In this document: piece after piece, positions 1 to 6,928 of the stretch
Numbering within the stretch: position 1 is the first letter of the stretch
How the letters are laid out: the number at the start of each line of letters is the position of its first letter
Source: Salipaludibacillus neizhouensis
Lineage (GTDB): Bacteria; Bacillota; Bacilli; Bacillales; Salisediminibacteriaceae
Assembly: GCF_002886185.1 (NCBI RefSeq)
Contig: NZ_KZ614147.1
Location: 248,001-312,000, forward strand
Direction of reading: 5' to 3'
Length of the DNA: 64,000 nt
Position numbers and translations under genes: made by a program
Notes under the pieces: model-generated
The model's database searches: none
Told to the model about the DNA's origin: nothing
The model's input: the letters and a program-made list of their open reading frames with translations, nothing else

Positions 1-79
1 CTTCAAATGTCTTTTGATAATAAGTAAGTTGTTTAAAATCACTTAGGTTAATAGAGTTTAATAAAACATGGTATTTGAG

Positions 80-1366
80 TTATGCAGCTTCCTGTAAGTT
101 ATTAAAGTGTGGAATATCACTAAGCATCTTTTCTTCACTGAACTCACACTGTTTAGTGCCTACTGTAAATAAGATTCGTATTAGTTTATTGCATATGGCA
201 ATTAAAGACGGCATTTTTTTTAACGGATTGTCTGGACGGGTCGTATAATACTCATGCAGATCTTTAAAGGCTTGGTTCTTAGCGACTAACGGCATTACAA
301 CTCGAAAGAGGAGAGCTCTGAGCTTCTTTCTCCCTCGTTTTGTAATGGTTGTGCGTCCTTTATGAAGTCCTGATGTATTTTCCCGTAAGTTTAGTCCAGC
401 TAGTTTAATAATTTGTTTTGGATGAGAATAGTTTCTTAGATCGCCTACTTCAGCTAAAAATGCAGCGACCGTATCTTTCCCTATTCCTGTGATTGCCACC
501 ATATTATGAACACCAGGAACTTGTTTAAGCAATTCATCTAAATGAGCATCTAGTTCTTCGAACTTTTCTTTCAATAAGTCATATTGAGCTAATAAGGTTT
601 TAAGCTCTAATTTAGCCATGTTATTTCCTTGTTTAATGCCGACTGAACAACAAGCCGCCTCTTTTAATCTCCTCACTCTACTTAAACCAACACCTCTTTG
701 GGCGCCCTTTTTGAGGTGTTTTAAAATTTCACCATCAGATAGTTTCAGTAGCTCATGTGGTAGTAGATTAAGCTTTAAAGTACGAAGTGCAGCTTTTCCT
801 TCCCAGTCTTTAAAGGCTGTAAAAAACTCAGGGAAATAGCGGTCTAGCCGATTGTGAATCTTACCTTGTACAGAACGTAGGTCAGTAGATAATAGCTCGC
901 GCACTTTCATTGCTCCTCGAAGTTCTGCATAAACACCTTCAGGGATACTTGGTTCAGCGTAGCGACCGTCTTTGACCAACTGTGCTATGACTTTGGCATC
1001 TTTCACGTCATTTTTTGTTGGTGAATTATCGTCTAATTCTTTGCTTTTCTTAGTGTGCAATGGATTGACCACAACACACTTGATATTTAACTCTTTTAAA
1101 TAATGTGCAAGGTTAAGCCAGTAATGTCCTGTTGGCTCCATACCAACGAAGACTTTATTCATTTGATTATCAACTTGAAGTTGTTTAATCCAACCTATTA
1201 AGCCATCAAACCCTGATTGAGTATTTTCAAAAGTAATAGATTTCCCTAGATCCATTCCTCTGAAATCCTGTGCTCTTGCGACGTGATTAAACTTTGCAAT
1301 ATCAACACCTATAATTAGTGTTTCAGCTGTGATTTGAGCAATTTTGTGATTTTGGTTATAATTCAT
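80..1366 (-). CDS. IS110-family transposase (DEDD recombinase)
   Basis: Transposase of an IS110-family insertion sequence, 428 aa from the chosen start. The N-terminal RuvC-like DEDD domain shows D22 (VDIAK), E77 (GMEPTGHYW) and D120/D123 (NDVKDAKVIA). The C-terminal Transposase_20 domain (about 290-380) carries the TSG serine motif and a GRKKLR stretch. The start is placed at the ATG after an AAGGAGGACTCACTA ribosome site rather than eight codons upstream. Family members lack terminal inverted repeats and use a structured bridge RNA from a non-coding end to choose target and donor. The gene is intact. The element's outer ends cannot be set because one lies near or beyond the left window edge. 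Family call is firm; group (IS110 versus IS1111) is not resolved. Confidence 0.93.
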   Translation of the reverse strand: MNYNQNHKIAQITAETLIIGVDIAKFNHVARAQDFRGMDLGKSITFENTQSGFDGLIGWIKQLQVDNQMNKVFVGMEPTGHYWLNLAHYLKELNIKCVVVNPLHTKKSKELDDNSPTKNDVKDAKVIAQLVKDGRYAEPSIPEGVYAELRGAMKVRELLSTDLRSVQGKIHNRLDRYFPEFFTAFKDWEGKAALRTLKLNLLPHELLKLSDGEILKHLKKGAQRGVGLSRVRRLKEAACCSVGIKQGNNMAKLELKTLLAQYDLLKEKFEELDAHLDELLKQVPGVHNMVAITGIGKDTVAAFLAEVGDLRNYSHPKQIIKLAGLNLRENTSGLHKGRTTITKRGRKKLRALLFRVVMPLVAKNQAFKDLHEYYTTRPDNPLKKMPSLIAICNKLIRILFTVGTKQCEFSEEKMLSDIPHFNNLQEAA

Positions 1367-1502
1367 TAGTGAGTCCTCCTTGGTTATCAATTAAGGGTCC
1401 TTTTGCGCGCAAAGCTTTGGACACCTCGTATCATACCAAGAGGACTCTTTTTCTATCAAACTCTAAATTCTTTAATTACAGGAATGCTCCCCGTTAGTTT
1501 AG
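1367..1502 (-). promoter_or_regulatory. IS110 upstream region: promoter and candidate bridge-RNA segment
   Basis: This 136-bp non-coding stretch precedes the transposase. It holds a promoter-like pair, TTGATA at 1454-1459 and TATGAT at 1430-1435 with an 18-bp spacer. Downstream are folding segments: CCTCTTGG opposed to ACGAGG, and a TTTGCGCGCAAA palindrome near 1404 flanked by GTCC and GGAC. In IS110-group elements the bridge RNA comes from the non-coding end upstream of the transposase, so this is the natural candidate. It is short for such an RNA, and no guide loops were assigned. The promoter is seen in the sequence; the RNA is inference. Confidence 0.35.
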
Positions 1503-1964
1503 TTAACTTTTAAACTCTATAAAGTGGCTTGAATTGGGATAGAGATTTCCCTTCGAAAATCCTAAAGAAGTATAAAATTTATCAGCCTGTTCCGTATCTG
1601 TATGAAGCACCAAAATTTTATAATGTCTTTTTGCATCGTCAATTATTTTTTTTACTAAAAGGCTTCCAATACCGTTTCTCCTATACTCTCTTCTAACATA
1701 AAACCTTCTCAACCTACCAATAGATTGTTCATTTGAGAATGGGTCTTTATTTAATCCACCAATAGCAACAAGAACACCTTCCTTACTAAACACGCCAAAT
1801 AAACCTTCTCCAGAATGATTAAAAGTATTACTGCCACTTTTATAATCATTTACTAATCTTTCTACAAAACGAAAGCCATCTTCTTTGCTTTGCTTTACCA
1901 AACTATCCAAATCACAATACAACAGATTTATTTGCTTTACCTCATATTCCCCCAATTTACCCAC
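1503..1964 (-). CDS. GNAT-family N-acetyltransferase
   Basis: Probable acetyl-CoA-dependent N-acetyltransferase of 153 aa; substrate unknown. The acetyl-CoA binding motif A is visible as RRFYVRREYRRNGIGSLLV (about residues 86-104, with the R-x-x-G-x-G/A signature), preceded by a beta strand (VLVAIGG) and followed by the typical YTSLGF C-terminal motif. The ORF opens with GTG; a TTG four codons in, spaced better from GGGTGGG, is an alternative start. It sits between the IS110 transposase and a secreted nuclease and looks like cargo of the accessory region. It appears full length. The family is clear; an antibiotic-modifying role cannot be inferred. Confidence 0.8.
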   Translation of the reverse strand: MGKLGEYEVKQINLLYCDLDSLVKQSKEDGFRFVERLVNDYKSGSNTFNHSGEGLFGVFSKEGVLVAIGGLNKDPFSNEQSIGRLRRFYVRREYRRNGIGSLLVKKIIDDAKRHYKILVLHTDTEQADKFYTSLGFSKGNLYPNSSHFIEFKS

Positions 1965-2356
1965 CCTTCGAATTACGTAATTTTTGTTGAACTATTCTCC
2001 CAGTTTGTCTAAGTGAAAAGTTTTATAAACTCTCACATATTCTAGTATCATTTTAACATAAATCCCCTAATTACTTTTCAAACTCTTAGGAACTACTCTT
2101 CAACCATTTGCCCCTATACACAAAGAAAGAACGCAAATCTTATTACAGATTTGCGCCTGTTTGTTGAAGAATGAATCGCTAGCAATTTGGTAAAAGTAAC
2201 CTAGCTTATTGCACTAACGCTTGCCCATTAGTGCAAAATAATTATATTTTCACCATACAAATTTAGATGATATGACCATTAACTTCAATTGTTCCTGAGA
2301 CACCCATTCGGAAAATGTTCTTTCATTCATTTATTTTGTCTCAAAGTTCTAGAGGC
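1965..2356. other. Intergenic stretch with two strong hairpins
   Basis: No gene seen in this 392-bp AT-rich gap. It contains two near-perfect inverted repeats: ACGCAAATCT/AGATTTGCGC around 2132-2156, enclosed by TTCAAC (2099) and GTTGAA (2163), and TTGCACTAA/TTAGTGCAA at 2208-2235. Each could act as a terminator for the flanking leftward nuclease gene or be part of a small dispersed repeat. Neither has a clean T-tract directly after the stem. Confidence 0.6.
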
Positions 2357-3439
2357 TTACTCTCCAACCATCCCATCTCCATCATTATCTCGCATATAGG
2401 GGTATAACCAATGATCACTCGTTATTGGCATACTGAAACCACCTGCTTTTGCTTCTTTAATTGTCACCTGTCCATTACCGTTAGTATCAACGCTAGAAAC
2501 ATCACCGTTTGTGCTTGAGGTAGTTGAATCGGAAGGCTCACTCTCTGTTAAACCGAGTGATTCGTTTACTTCATCAGGATTCACATTGTCAAATGTATCA
2601 ACGATTTCGTTACCCATTAAAGTATAGGTATACTGATAACTTGAAGGAATCTGCGTTTCCGTATTCGGATAAGTAATAATTGCTTCAAAACTAGTGGCTC
2701 CACCTCCGCTACGGATCGCATTTTCCATATAAGCTTGATCACCATGTCGGTTGAGCGTACTTTCTTGTGGGGTAATATTATAAGCATTCGATACCCCTCC
2801 GAGAGAATCAGCAATAATATGTCCTTCATCTAAAACGTCACTTTCGACACCAAGAACCTTTGCCTCATCAGAGTAGTATCTACCAGACGATAATACAGGT
2901 TCGTTATTGTCATCTTGTATAATGATTTCGTCAGCAATGACACGTACTAGTTGCCCGTATTCATTAGTAAATGCCCAATATTCACGGTCCCCATAACCAA
3001 TGTCAACGACGACGTTAGATTCACGATATCCAGACAAATCACCACCATCAACTTCAATAAGTTTGTATCCTGAGAACAGATCTTCATTTGTTTCAGGTGG
3101 TGTTTCCTTTACTACTGGTTCATCAACAACCTTAGTGGTAGCTTCTTCCTTTTCACTATTGTTATTTGTATTAGCTGTGGTTACTTCTTGTGGATCTGTT
3201 TCTCCATCTAGTTCTCCATCTGTTTCACTATTTTTGTTTGTATTAGCAGTGGTATCTTCTTGTAGATCTGTTTCTCCATCTAGTTCTCCATTTGTTTGAC
3301 TATTGTTATTTGTATTAACTGTGGTTACTTCTTGTAGATCTGTTTCTCCATCTGTATTGGATGCATCTTCTACGTTGGTACAACCAAACATAAAGATGGT
3401 CGTTAAAAGTAAGATTAAATAGTTCATTTTCTTTTTCAT
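2357..3439 (-). CDS. Secreted lipoprotein DNA/RNA non-specific endonuclease with EF-hand tail
   Basis: Predicted extracellular membrane-anchored nuclease, 360 aa. Residues 1-20 form a lipoprotein signal peptide with Cys20 in a MFGC lipobox. Residues about 30-100 are three acidic, Asn/Thr-rich 24-residue repeats, likely a flexible linker. The catalytic region (about 125-285) resembles the Endonuclease_NS_2 type: DEGHIIADSLGG at 204-215 supplies the general-base His207, followed by the NITPQ...NR metal-site pattern (Asn221, Asn230, Arg231). The C-terminus has a canonical EF-hand loop, DTNGNGQVTIKE (318-329), and an Excalibur-like DNDGDG end. Calcium binding is inferred. An AGGAGAGTCCTAAC site precedes the ATG. 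It could degrade extracellular DNA for nutrition, competition or uptake. Confidence 0.85.
   Translation of the reverse strand: MKKKMNYLILLLTTIFMFGCTNVEDASNTDGETDLQEVTTVNTNNNSQTNGELDGETDLQEDTTANTNKNSETDGELDGETDPQEVTTANTNNNSEKEEATTKVVDEPVVKETPPETNEDLFSGYKLIEVDGGDLSGYRESNVVVDIGYGDREYWAFTNEYGQLVRVIADEIIIQDDNNEPVLSSGRYYSDEAKVLGVESDVLDEGHIIADSLGGVSNAYNITPQESTLNRHGDQAYMENAIRSGGGATSFEAIITYPNTETQIPSSYQYTYTLMGNEIVDTFDNVNPDEVNESLGLTESEPSDSTTSSTNGDVSSVDTNGNGQVTIKEAKAGGFSMPITSDHWLYPYMRDNDGDGMVGE
3177..3360 (-). repeat. 72-bp tandem repeat inside the nuclease gene
   Basis: Units begin at 3177, 3249 and 3321 with exact 72-bp spacing, keeping the reading frame and encoding a 24-residue unit rich in Glu, Asp, Asn and Thr (GETDLQE core). 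The third unit is partial, grading into the mature N-terminus. Copies differ at only a few bases, which points to recent duplication. Copy number is expected to vary between strains. Confidence 0.85.
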
Positions 3440-3490
3440 GTTAGGACTCTCCTATAATAGTTTCATGTTGTTCATTCTAAAAATCTCGGA

Positions 3491-3510
3491 AGGTTAACAT
3501 AAGTTAACCT
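3491..3510. promoter_or_regulatory. GGTTAAC palindrome, possible binding site
   Basis: AGGTTAAC at 3491-3498 faces GTTAACCT at 3503-3510 across a 4-bp spacer. The heptamer equals the repeat unit of the candidate replication origin at 5257-5376. The site lies in the 260-bp gap between the nuclease gene and the leftward HTH gene, where no other gene is seen. It may be a protein-binding site or a short hairpin. Confidence 0.4.
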
Positions 3511-3699
3511 ATTGATACTTCCAATTACTTTACGAACATCAGCATTCGCAAGAGAATTCCAATGTGAAATCCAATGCGTTTCGAAATGTGAATTTCTTTA
3601 TTAATCTCTGAGCTTTTTAATCTTGATTAATAGATGCTGAGGATAACTTAAAACCATAAATCAAATAATCATTGTAAGATGAGCAAACCTCAAATCTAC

Positions 3700-4020
3700 T
3701 TATTTCATAAATACTTCAATTAACTCAAAAAGCTTCTTTTTATCTTTTTCGGATAAATTCTCTCCTTTATACTTTAGCGGGCGATACTTTAAATTATTTA
3801 GTTCAATTTCTTTTGATATTTCCTCATCATTTAATCCAACTAAGAAATCCAAGGAGACATTGAAAAAATTTGCTATTTTAATCAAGTTGTCTATTGGTGG
3901 TGTTCGATCTCCTAGCTCATAGCTAGTTATTTGACTTTTATTCAGTTCTAACTTATCCGCTAACTCTTTTTGACTCAAATTTATTTCTTTTCTTAACATT
4001 GAAACCTTTTTTCCTATCAT
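3700..4020 (-). CDS. XRE/Cro-CI family HTH transcriptional regulator (candidate repressor)
   Basis: Small DNA-binding protein of 106 aa. Residues 1-60 are an HTH_3 fold, with the recognition helix around LELNKSQITSYELGDRTPP, a signature of phage and integrative-element repressors. The C-terminal 40 residues are charged and short, so there is no LexA-like peptidase domain. The ATG is preceded by AAGGTGAT. It is transcribed away from another HTH gene at 4158, with 137 bp between them, an arrangement typical of lysogeny switches. By analogy it would silence the rightward promoter in that gap. Inference: the target is the perfect inverted repeat at 4091-4131. Confidence 0.85.
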   Translation of the reverse strand: MIGKKVSMLRKEINLSQKELADKLELNKSQITSYELGDRTPPIDNLIKIANFFNVSLDFLVGLNDEEISKEIELNNLKYRPLKYKGENLSEKDKKKLFELIEVFMK

Positions 4021-4080
4021 CTATATCACCTTCTCTTTCTATTCTAATCGAAACGAAGCTTATTAACACGGACTAAATGT

Positions 4081-4131
4081 TTGACATAATACTAAAAGTG
4101 AACTAATATTTAATATAAGTTCACTTTTAGT
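4081..4131 (+). promoter_or_regulatory. Promoter overlapping a perfect 14-bp inverted-repeat operator
   Basis: A consensus-like promoter reads rightward: TTGACA at 4081-4086, a 17-bp spacer and TAATAT at 4104-4109. A perfect inverted repeat, ACTAAAAGTGAACT at 4091-4104 and its complement at 4118-4131, covers the spacer, the edge of the -10 box and the likely transcription start. A dimeric repressor bound here would block the promoter. Either flanking HTH protein could be that repressor. Confidence 0.8.
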
Positions 4132-4157
4132 GAATAAAGAAAGGGATGATTATATAT

Positions 4158-4541
4158 ATGCATAATACAATTTATACTTACAAAGACGTTTCATCGGATG
4201 TTAGCCGTAAATTATTTGATCTAAGAAAATCACACAATTTATCTCAGAGACAAATAGCTAAAGCTATAGGACATAACCAATCTCATATTAATATGTTGGA
4301 AACGGGAAAACGCGAATTAACACTCGAAACGTTATACAAGTTTGCAGTTTTCTATGATGTCTCAATGAGTGACCTACTAGCTATAACTAATAAAACTTCT
4401 ACTGTCACTGAAGAACCGTCAGAAATGCAAAAACTAATTAATGAACCTTCTGTACGAAATCTACTAACAAAAGCAACACTAGAAGAATTAAAGTTGTTAG
4501 CACGAATTTATCTATCTAGTAGGAATGTCGCTATTGAATAA
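4158..4541 (+). CDS. XRE-family HTH regulator, first gene of the rightward operon
   Basis: DNA-binding protein of about 127 aa. An HTH_3 domain spans roughly residues 15-70 (LSQRQIAKAIGHNQSHINML is the helix-turn-helix). A 50-residue tail follows, ending in a helical LTKATLEELKLLARIYL segment. Two starts are possible; the ATG at 4158 fits the AAAGGGATGAT ribosome site better than the ATG at 4146. The next gene overlaps its 3' end by 17 bp, so the pair is probably translationally coupled. It may be an antitoxin-like or activator partner of that gene, or the Cro-like half of the switch. The fold is clear; the role is inferred. Confidence 0.82.
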   Translation: MHNTIYTYKDVSSDVSRKLFDLRKSHNLSQRQIAKAIGHNQSHINMLETGKRELTLETLYKFAVFYDVSMSDLLAITNKTSTVTEEPSEMQKLINEPSVRNLLTKATLEELKLLARIYLSSRNVAIE

Positions 4542-5166
4542 TAATGTGGATCCTCAAATAAACCTAGTCAGCAAAAATGTAATAGAACTCGTTCGATCTT
4601 TAATACGTTATCACACTGAATCCCTCACAGAAAAACAACTAAACTTTATTCTTTATGAAGTATTTGGTGAAACAGGAAAAATATTTTCGGGTAACATTTC
4701 TACTTTCTTCGAGCACAAAGAAGAATATGATCGGCAATATCACTTAGGTCATGTATACTTATTGCATTTTCTTAACTACGATATTGCAAATGGCTATGAG
4801 TATTATCTCGGTCAGACTCGACGTAAAATAGACATACGCATAAAAGAACATGAAAGGGATTATGAGAGTGCTGTTGTTTTAGTAGACACGATAGAAAGCC
4901 TCAATCCTTTCTTAACGGAAACACTAATCACCAATCTATGGGACAGTAAATCGAAGCGCACGATAAAAAAAGGCAGTAACTATCCCTCAAGCTTATTCAA
5001 CCTAACAAATTACGACCTAGGATGGTTTAAGAGTAAAAAAAAGTTTAGCATGGTGATAAATGACTCTATTCAATATTCAAAGCCCTTACTAGAAGACTCT
5101 ATTCGCCCATTTGTTGAACAGATTAGTACTCTAATTAACCGTATTAAAACACAAGGATCTAATTAA
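4525..5166 (+). CDS. GIY-YIG-like nuclease domain protein, coupled to HTH gene
   Basis: Unrecognised protein of 213 aa with a pattern like a divergent GIY-YIG nuclease. GHVYL at 75-79 and YYLGQT at 93-98 correspond to the two signature strands. Arg105 and His109 in RIKEHE fit the catalytic helix, and Glu132 in FLTETLI fits the metal-binding glutamate. The first 70 residues are helical and the last 60 basic (KSKKKF), possibly nucleic-acid contacts. The gene begins inside the preceding HTH gene. In many integrative elements this slot holds an ImmA-type protease or a toxin, so a toxin, defence or element-control nuclease is plausible. The domain assignment is by eye and the function is not known. 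Confidence 0.6.
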   Translation: MSLLNNNVDPQINLVSKNVIELVRSLIRYHTESLTEKQLNFILYEVFGETGKIFSGNISTFFEHKEEYDRQYHLGHVYLLHFLNYDIANGYEYYLGQTRRKIDIRIKEHERDYESAVVLVDTIESLNPFLTETLITNLWDSKSKRTIKKGSNYPSSLFNLTNYDLGWFKSKKKFSMVINDSIQYSKPLLEDSIRPFVEQISTLINRIKTQGSN

Positions 5167-5256
5167 GAGTAACAATGGGAGAAATTATCAATACAATTTC
5201 TATAGTTAAATTAAATTCGAGCTTAAACCATTAATACTATTGAAACTAAGACAAGA

Positions 5257-5376
5257 GGTTAATTGGGTTAATTAGGTTAATCACATTTATATTATAGATT
5301 ATATTTTATACTTAATATCATAAATTATTATTAAACTTTAATATATAAACCATTAACCCTGTTAACCCTGTTAACC
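5257..5376. other. Candidate replication origin: 3+3 inverted 9-bp iterons around an AT-rich core
   Basis: Three head-to-tail copies of GGTTAATTR start at 5257, 5266 and 5275. Three copies of the same heptad in the opposite orientation have their TTAACC cores at 5353, 5362 and 5371. Period is exactly 9 bp on both sides. Between them lie about 70 bp that are roughly 90% A+T, suitable for melting. The locus is directly downstream of the helicase gene of the element. This layout, two iteron sets flanking an AT-rich region beside a D5/SF3-type Rep gene, is the one described for staphylococcal pathogenicity island origins. Function here is inferred. Confidence 0.75.
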
Positions 5377-5386
5377 TTATCACTAG

Positions 5387-5440
5387 AAAAATAAAAATAG
5401 AAGACAACCAAAGCCATTGCGACTTTGTTGCCTTCTATTT
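5387..5440 (-). terminator. Intrinsic terminator of the leftward replication operon
   Basis: AAATAGAAG at 5395-5403 pairs with CTTCTATTT at 5432-5440, extended by CAAC/GTTG and AAAG/CTTT. On the minus strand the stem is followed by T-rich sequence (TTTTTATTTTT). It sits four bases past the helicase stop codon and ends leftward transcription before the iterons. Confidence 0.8.
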
Positions 5441-5443
5441 CTC

Positions 5444-6768
5444 TTAGATCGTAGTATTAGTATTCAAGGTCAATCCAACCATAAATCGTTTATTCTTTGC
5501 TCCGACCTTCTTTTTAAACCCCCTTTCTTCTAGTGAAGCAATAAATTCTGTCTTTGTTAAAACAGATTCGTTATTAGTTGCTCGAAAACTTTTATATTGC
5601 TCATACAGTACTTTAATTTCTACATTAACAAGATTAGCTATTGAGCACATTTCATCTAGAAATTGTTTGAGTGGATCCATGTCTTCTCTATACTTGTTTA
5701 CTTCCTGCATAATCGATTCAGGCTCATTTAGCCCTTCTTGTTTCCACAATTTGAAGCCGTCTACTGCCCACTTTAGAATTCCCTGTTGTTCACTTCTAAG
5801 CTTATCAGAGAGATTCCGATCTTTTTTCTCCGTTTCTAGATTCATATTAAAAGGGATGATCCTGAGTCTTCGCCATATTCCTTCATCATTACCTAGTATG
5901 ACAGGTTTGTAATTTGAGCTAAAGAAAATCTTGAATTCCGGTTTAAACTCAAAGTATTCTTTTCTTAGGAACCTAGCTGTAACTTTGTCTCCTCCCGTTA
6001 GTTGTTTAACCTGCGCCTCCGCTAAAACTTTACCTTTTTCAGATTCAACTGCTACAACAAAACGTGTTTTATTTAGTCTTGCAATATCACTATTTATTGT
6101 ATTTTCATATTGCTTTGTTATAAATGTTTCTGGATTAGTCTGTTTAGCATATCCACCTAAAATATCTTGAATAGCCTCTATAAACTTTGATTTTCCATTT
6201 CCCCCATTACCTATTAAGAAAAAGAGAACTTCTTCTGAGGTATTAGCAGATAACGAGTATCCTATTGCTTTCTGAACAAAGTGTATAAGTTCATAATCTG
6301 TTTCACCTAACTTGTTAATAAAAACCTCCTTCAGAAACTTCTCCCATCTATCAGCTTTCGCATTCGGATAATAATCTACCGGTGCAATTTTAGTAATATA
6401 CTTTGATGGATCATGTGGCAGTAGGTTTCCAGTTTTTAAGTCGATAATTCCATTGTTAACATTCAACAAGTCTGGGTCTACATCTGGCTAATCGTTTACT
6501 ACACTTACCATAGGCTTAAGATCTTGAATGCTGTGTATTCGAAGACTTCTAGTCTCACAACGTTCTGCCCATTTAAACATTGCTTTTCTATAATCATCAT
6601 TATCAACTCTTTTAGCTTCTTGATAAATTAGACTAAATGTCCGGTTTGTAATGGTTTCGATCTCTTTTTTTCGATATTCAACCCATCTTTTTCCAGACCA
6701 TACTAGCCAACCTCGTTCATTGCAGAACGAATTTTATATTCATCCCTCTGAATCTCTTGGGCTATCAT
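5444..6768 (-). pseudogene. D5/P4-type SF3 helicase (Rep), broken by a frameshift and an amber stop
   Basis: The reading frame from 6469 encodes 341 aa of a D5-type superfamily 3 helicase: LLNVNNGIIDL (D5_N region), Walker A GNGGNGKS at 87-94, motif C FFSSN, and the arginine-finger segment RRLRIIPF. Upstream the homology continues (ERGWLVWSGKRWVEYR and on) but is interrupted by an in-frame TAG at 6488-6490. Before that, the likely start ATG at 6768 (MIAQEIQRDEY) is in a different frame that stops at 6703-6705. So at least one indel and one nonsense change separate start from ATPase. The protein would initiate replication at the adjacent iterons. Sequencing error or translation of the 341-aa part from TTG cannot be excluded. 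Confidence 0.75.
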
Positions 6769-6784
6769 TGGTGGTTTTACCCAC

Positions 6785-6928
6785 CTAGCCAACTAGTTTT
6801 CTTATATGGTCCAACTGTGACCGTGTGAAGGTGAAGTCTAAATCTTCTAAAACAATAGCCGTTTCACCAGAGTTATATTTCATGTGGTAGTTGATGGAGT
6901 CGAGTGCTTTTTCTTCTGAACTTCTCAT
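6785..6928 (-). CDS. Small hypothetical protein (47 aa)
   Basis: A 47-aa frame starting MRSSEEKALDSINYHMKYN and ending LDHIRKLVG. Its ATG overlaps the stop of the preceding gene in an ATGA quartet, strong evidence that it is translated as part of the leftward operon. It is predicted mostly helical and acidic. No family recognised. It ends 16 bp before the helicase start. Typical of small phage or satellite genes of unknown function. Confidence 0.55.
   Translation of the reverse strand: MRSSEEKALDSINYHMKYNSGETAIVLEDLDFTFTRSQLDHIRKLVG

Noticed and set aside
2206..2240. Partial match of TAACGCTT here to the rpsI 3' end, as a possible left attachment site.
   Set aside because: Only about eight bases agree and they are part of a local hairpin; no longer identity with 11128-11260 was found.
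3000..3299. Plus-strand serine-rich frame opposite the nuclease gene.
   Set aside because: Low-complexity mirror of the acidic repeat region; no promoter or ribosome site.
4081..4131. The inverted repeat as an intrinsic terminator of the leftward HTH gene.
   Set aside because: It lies upstream of that gene, has no T-run and overlaps a rightward promoter.
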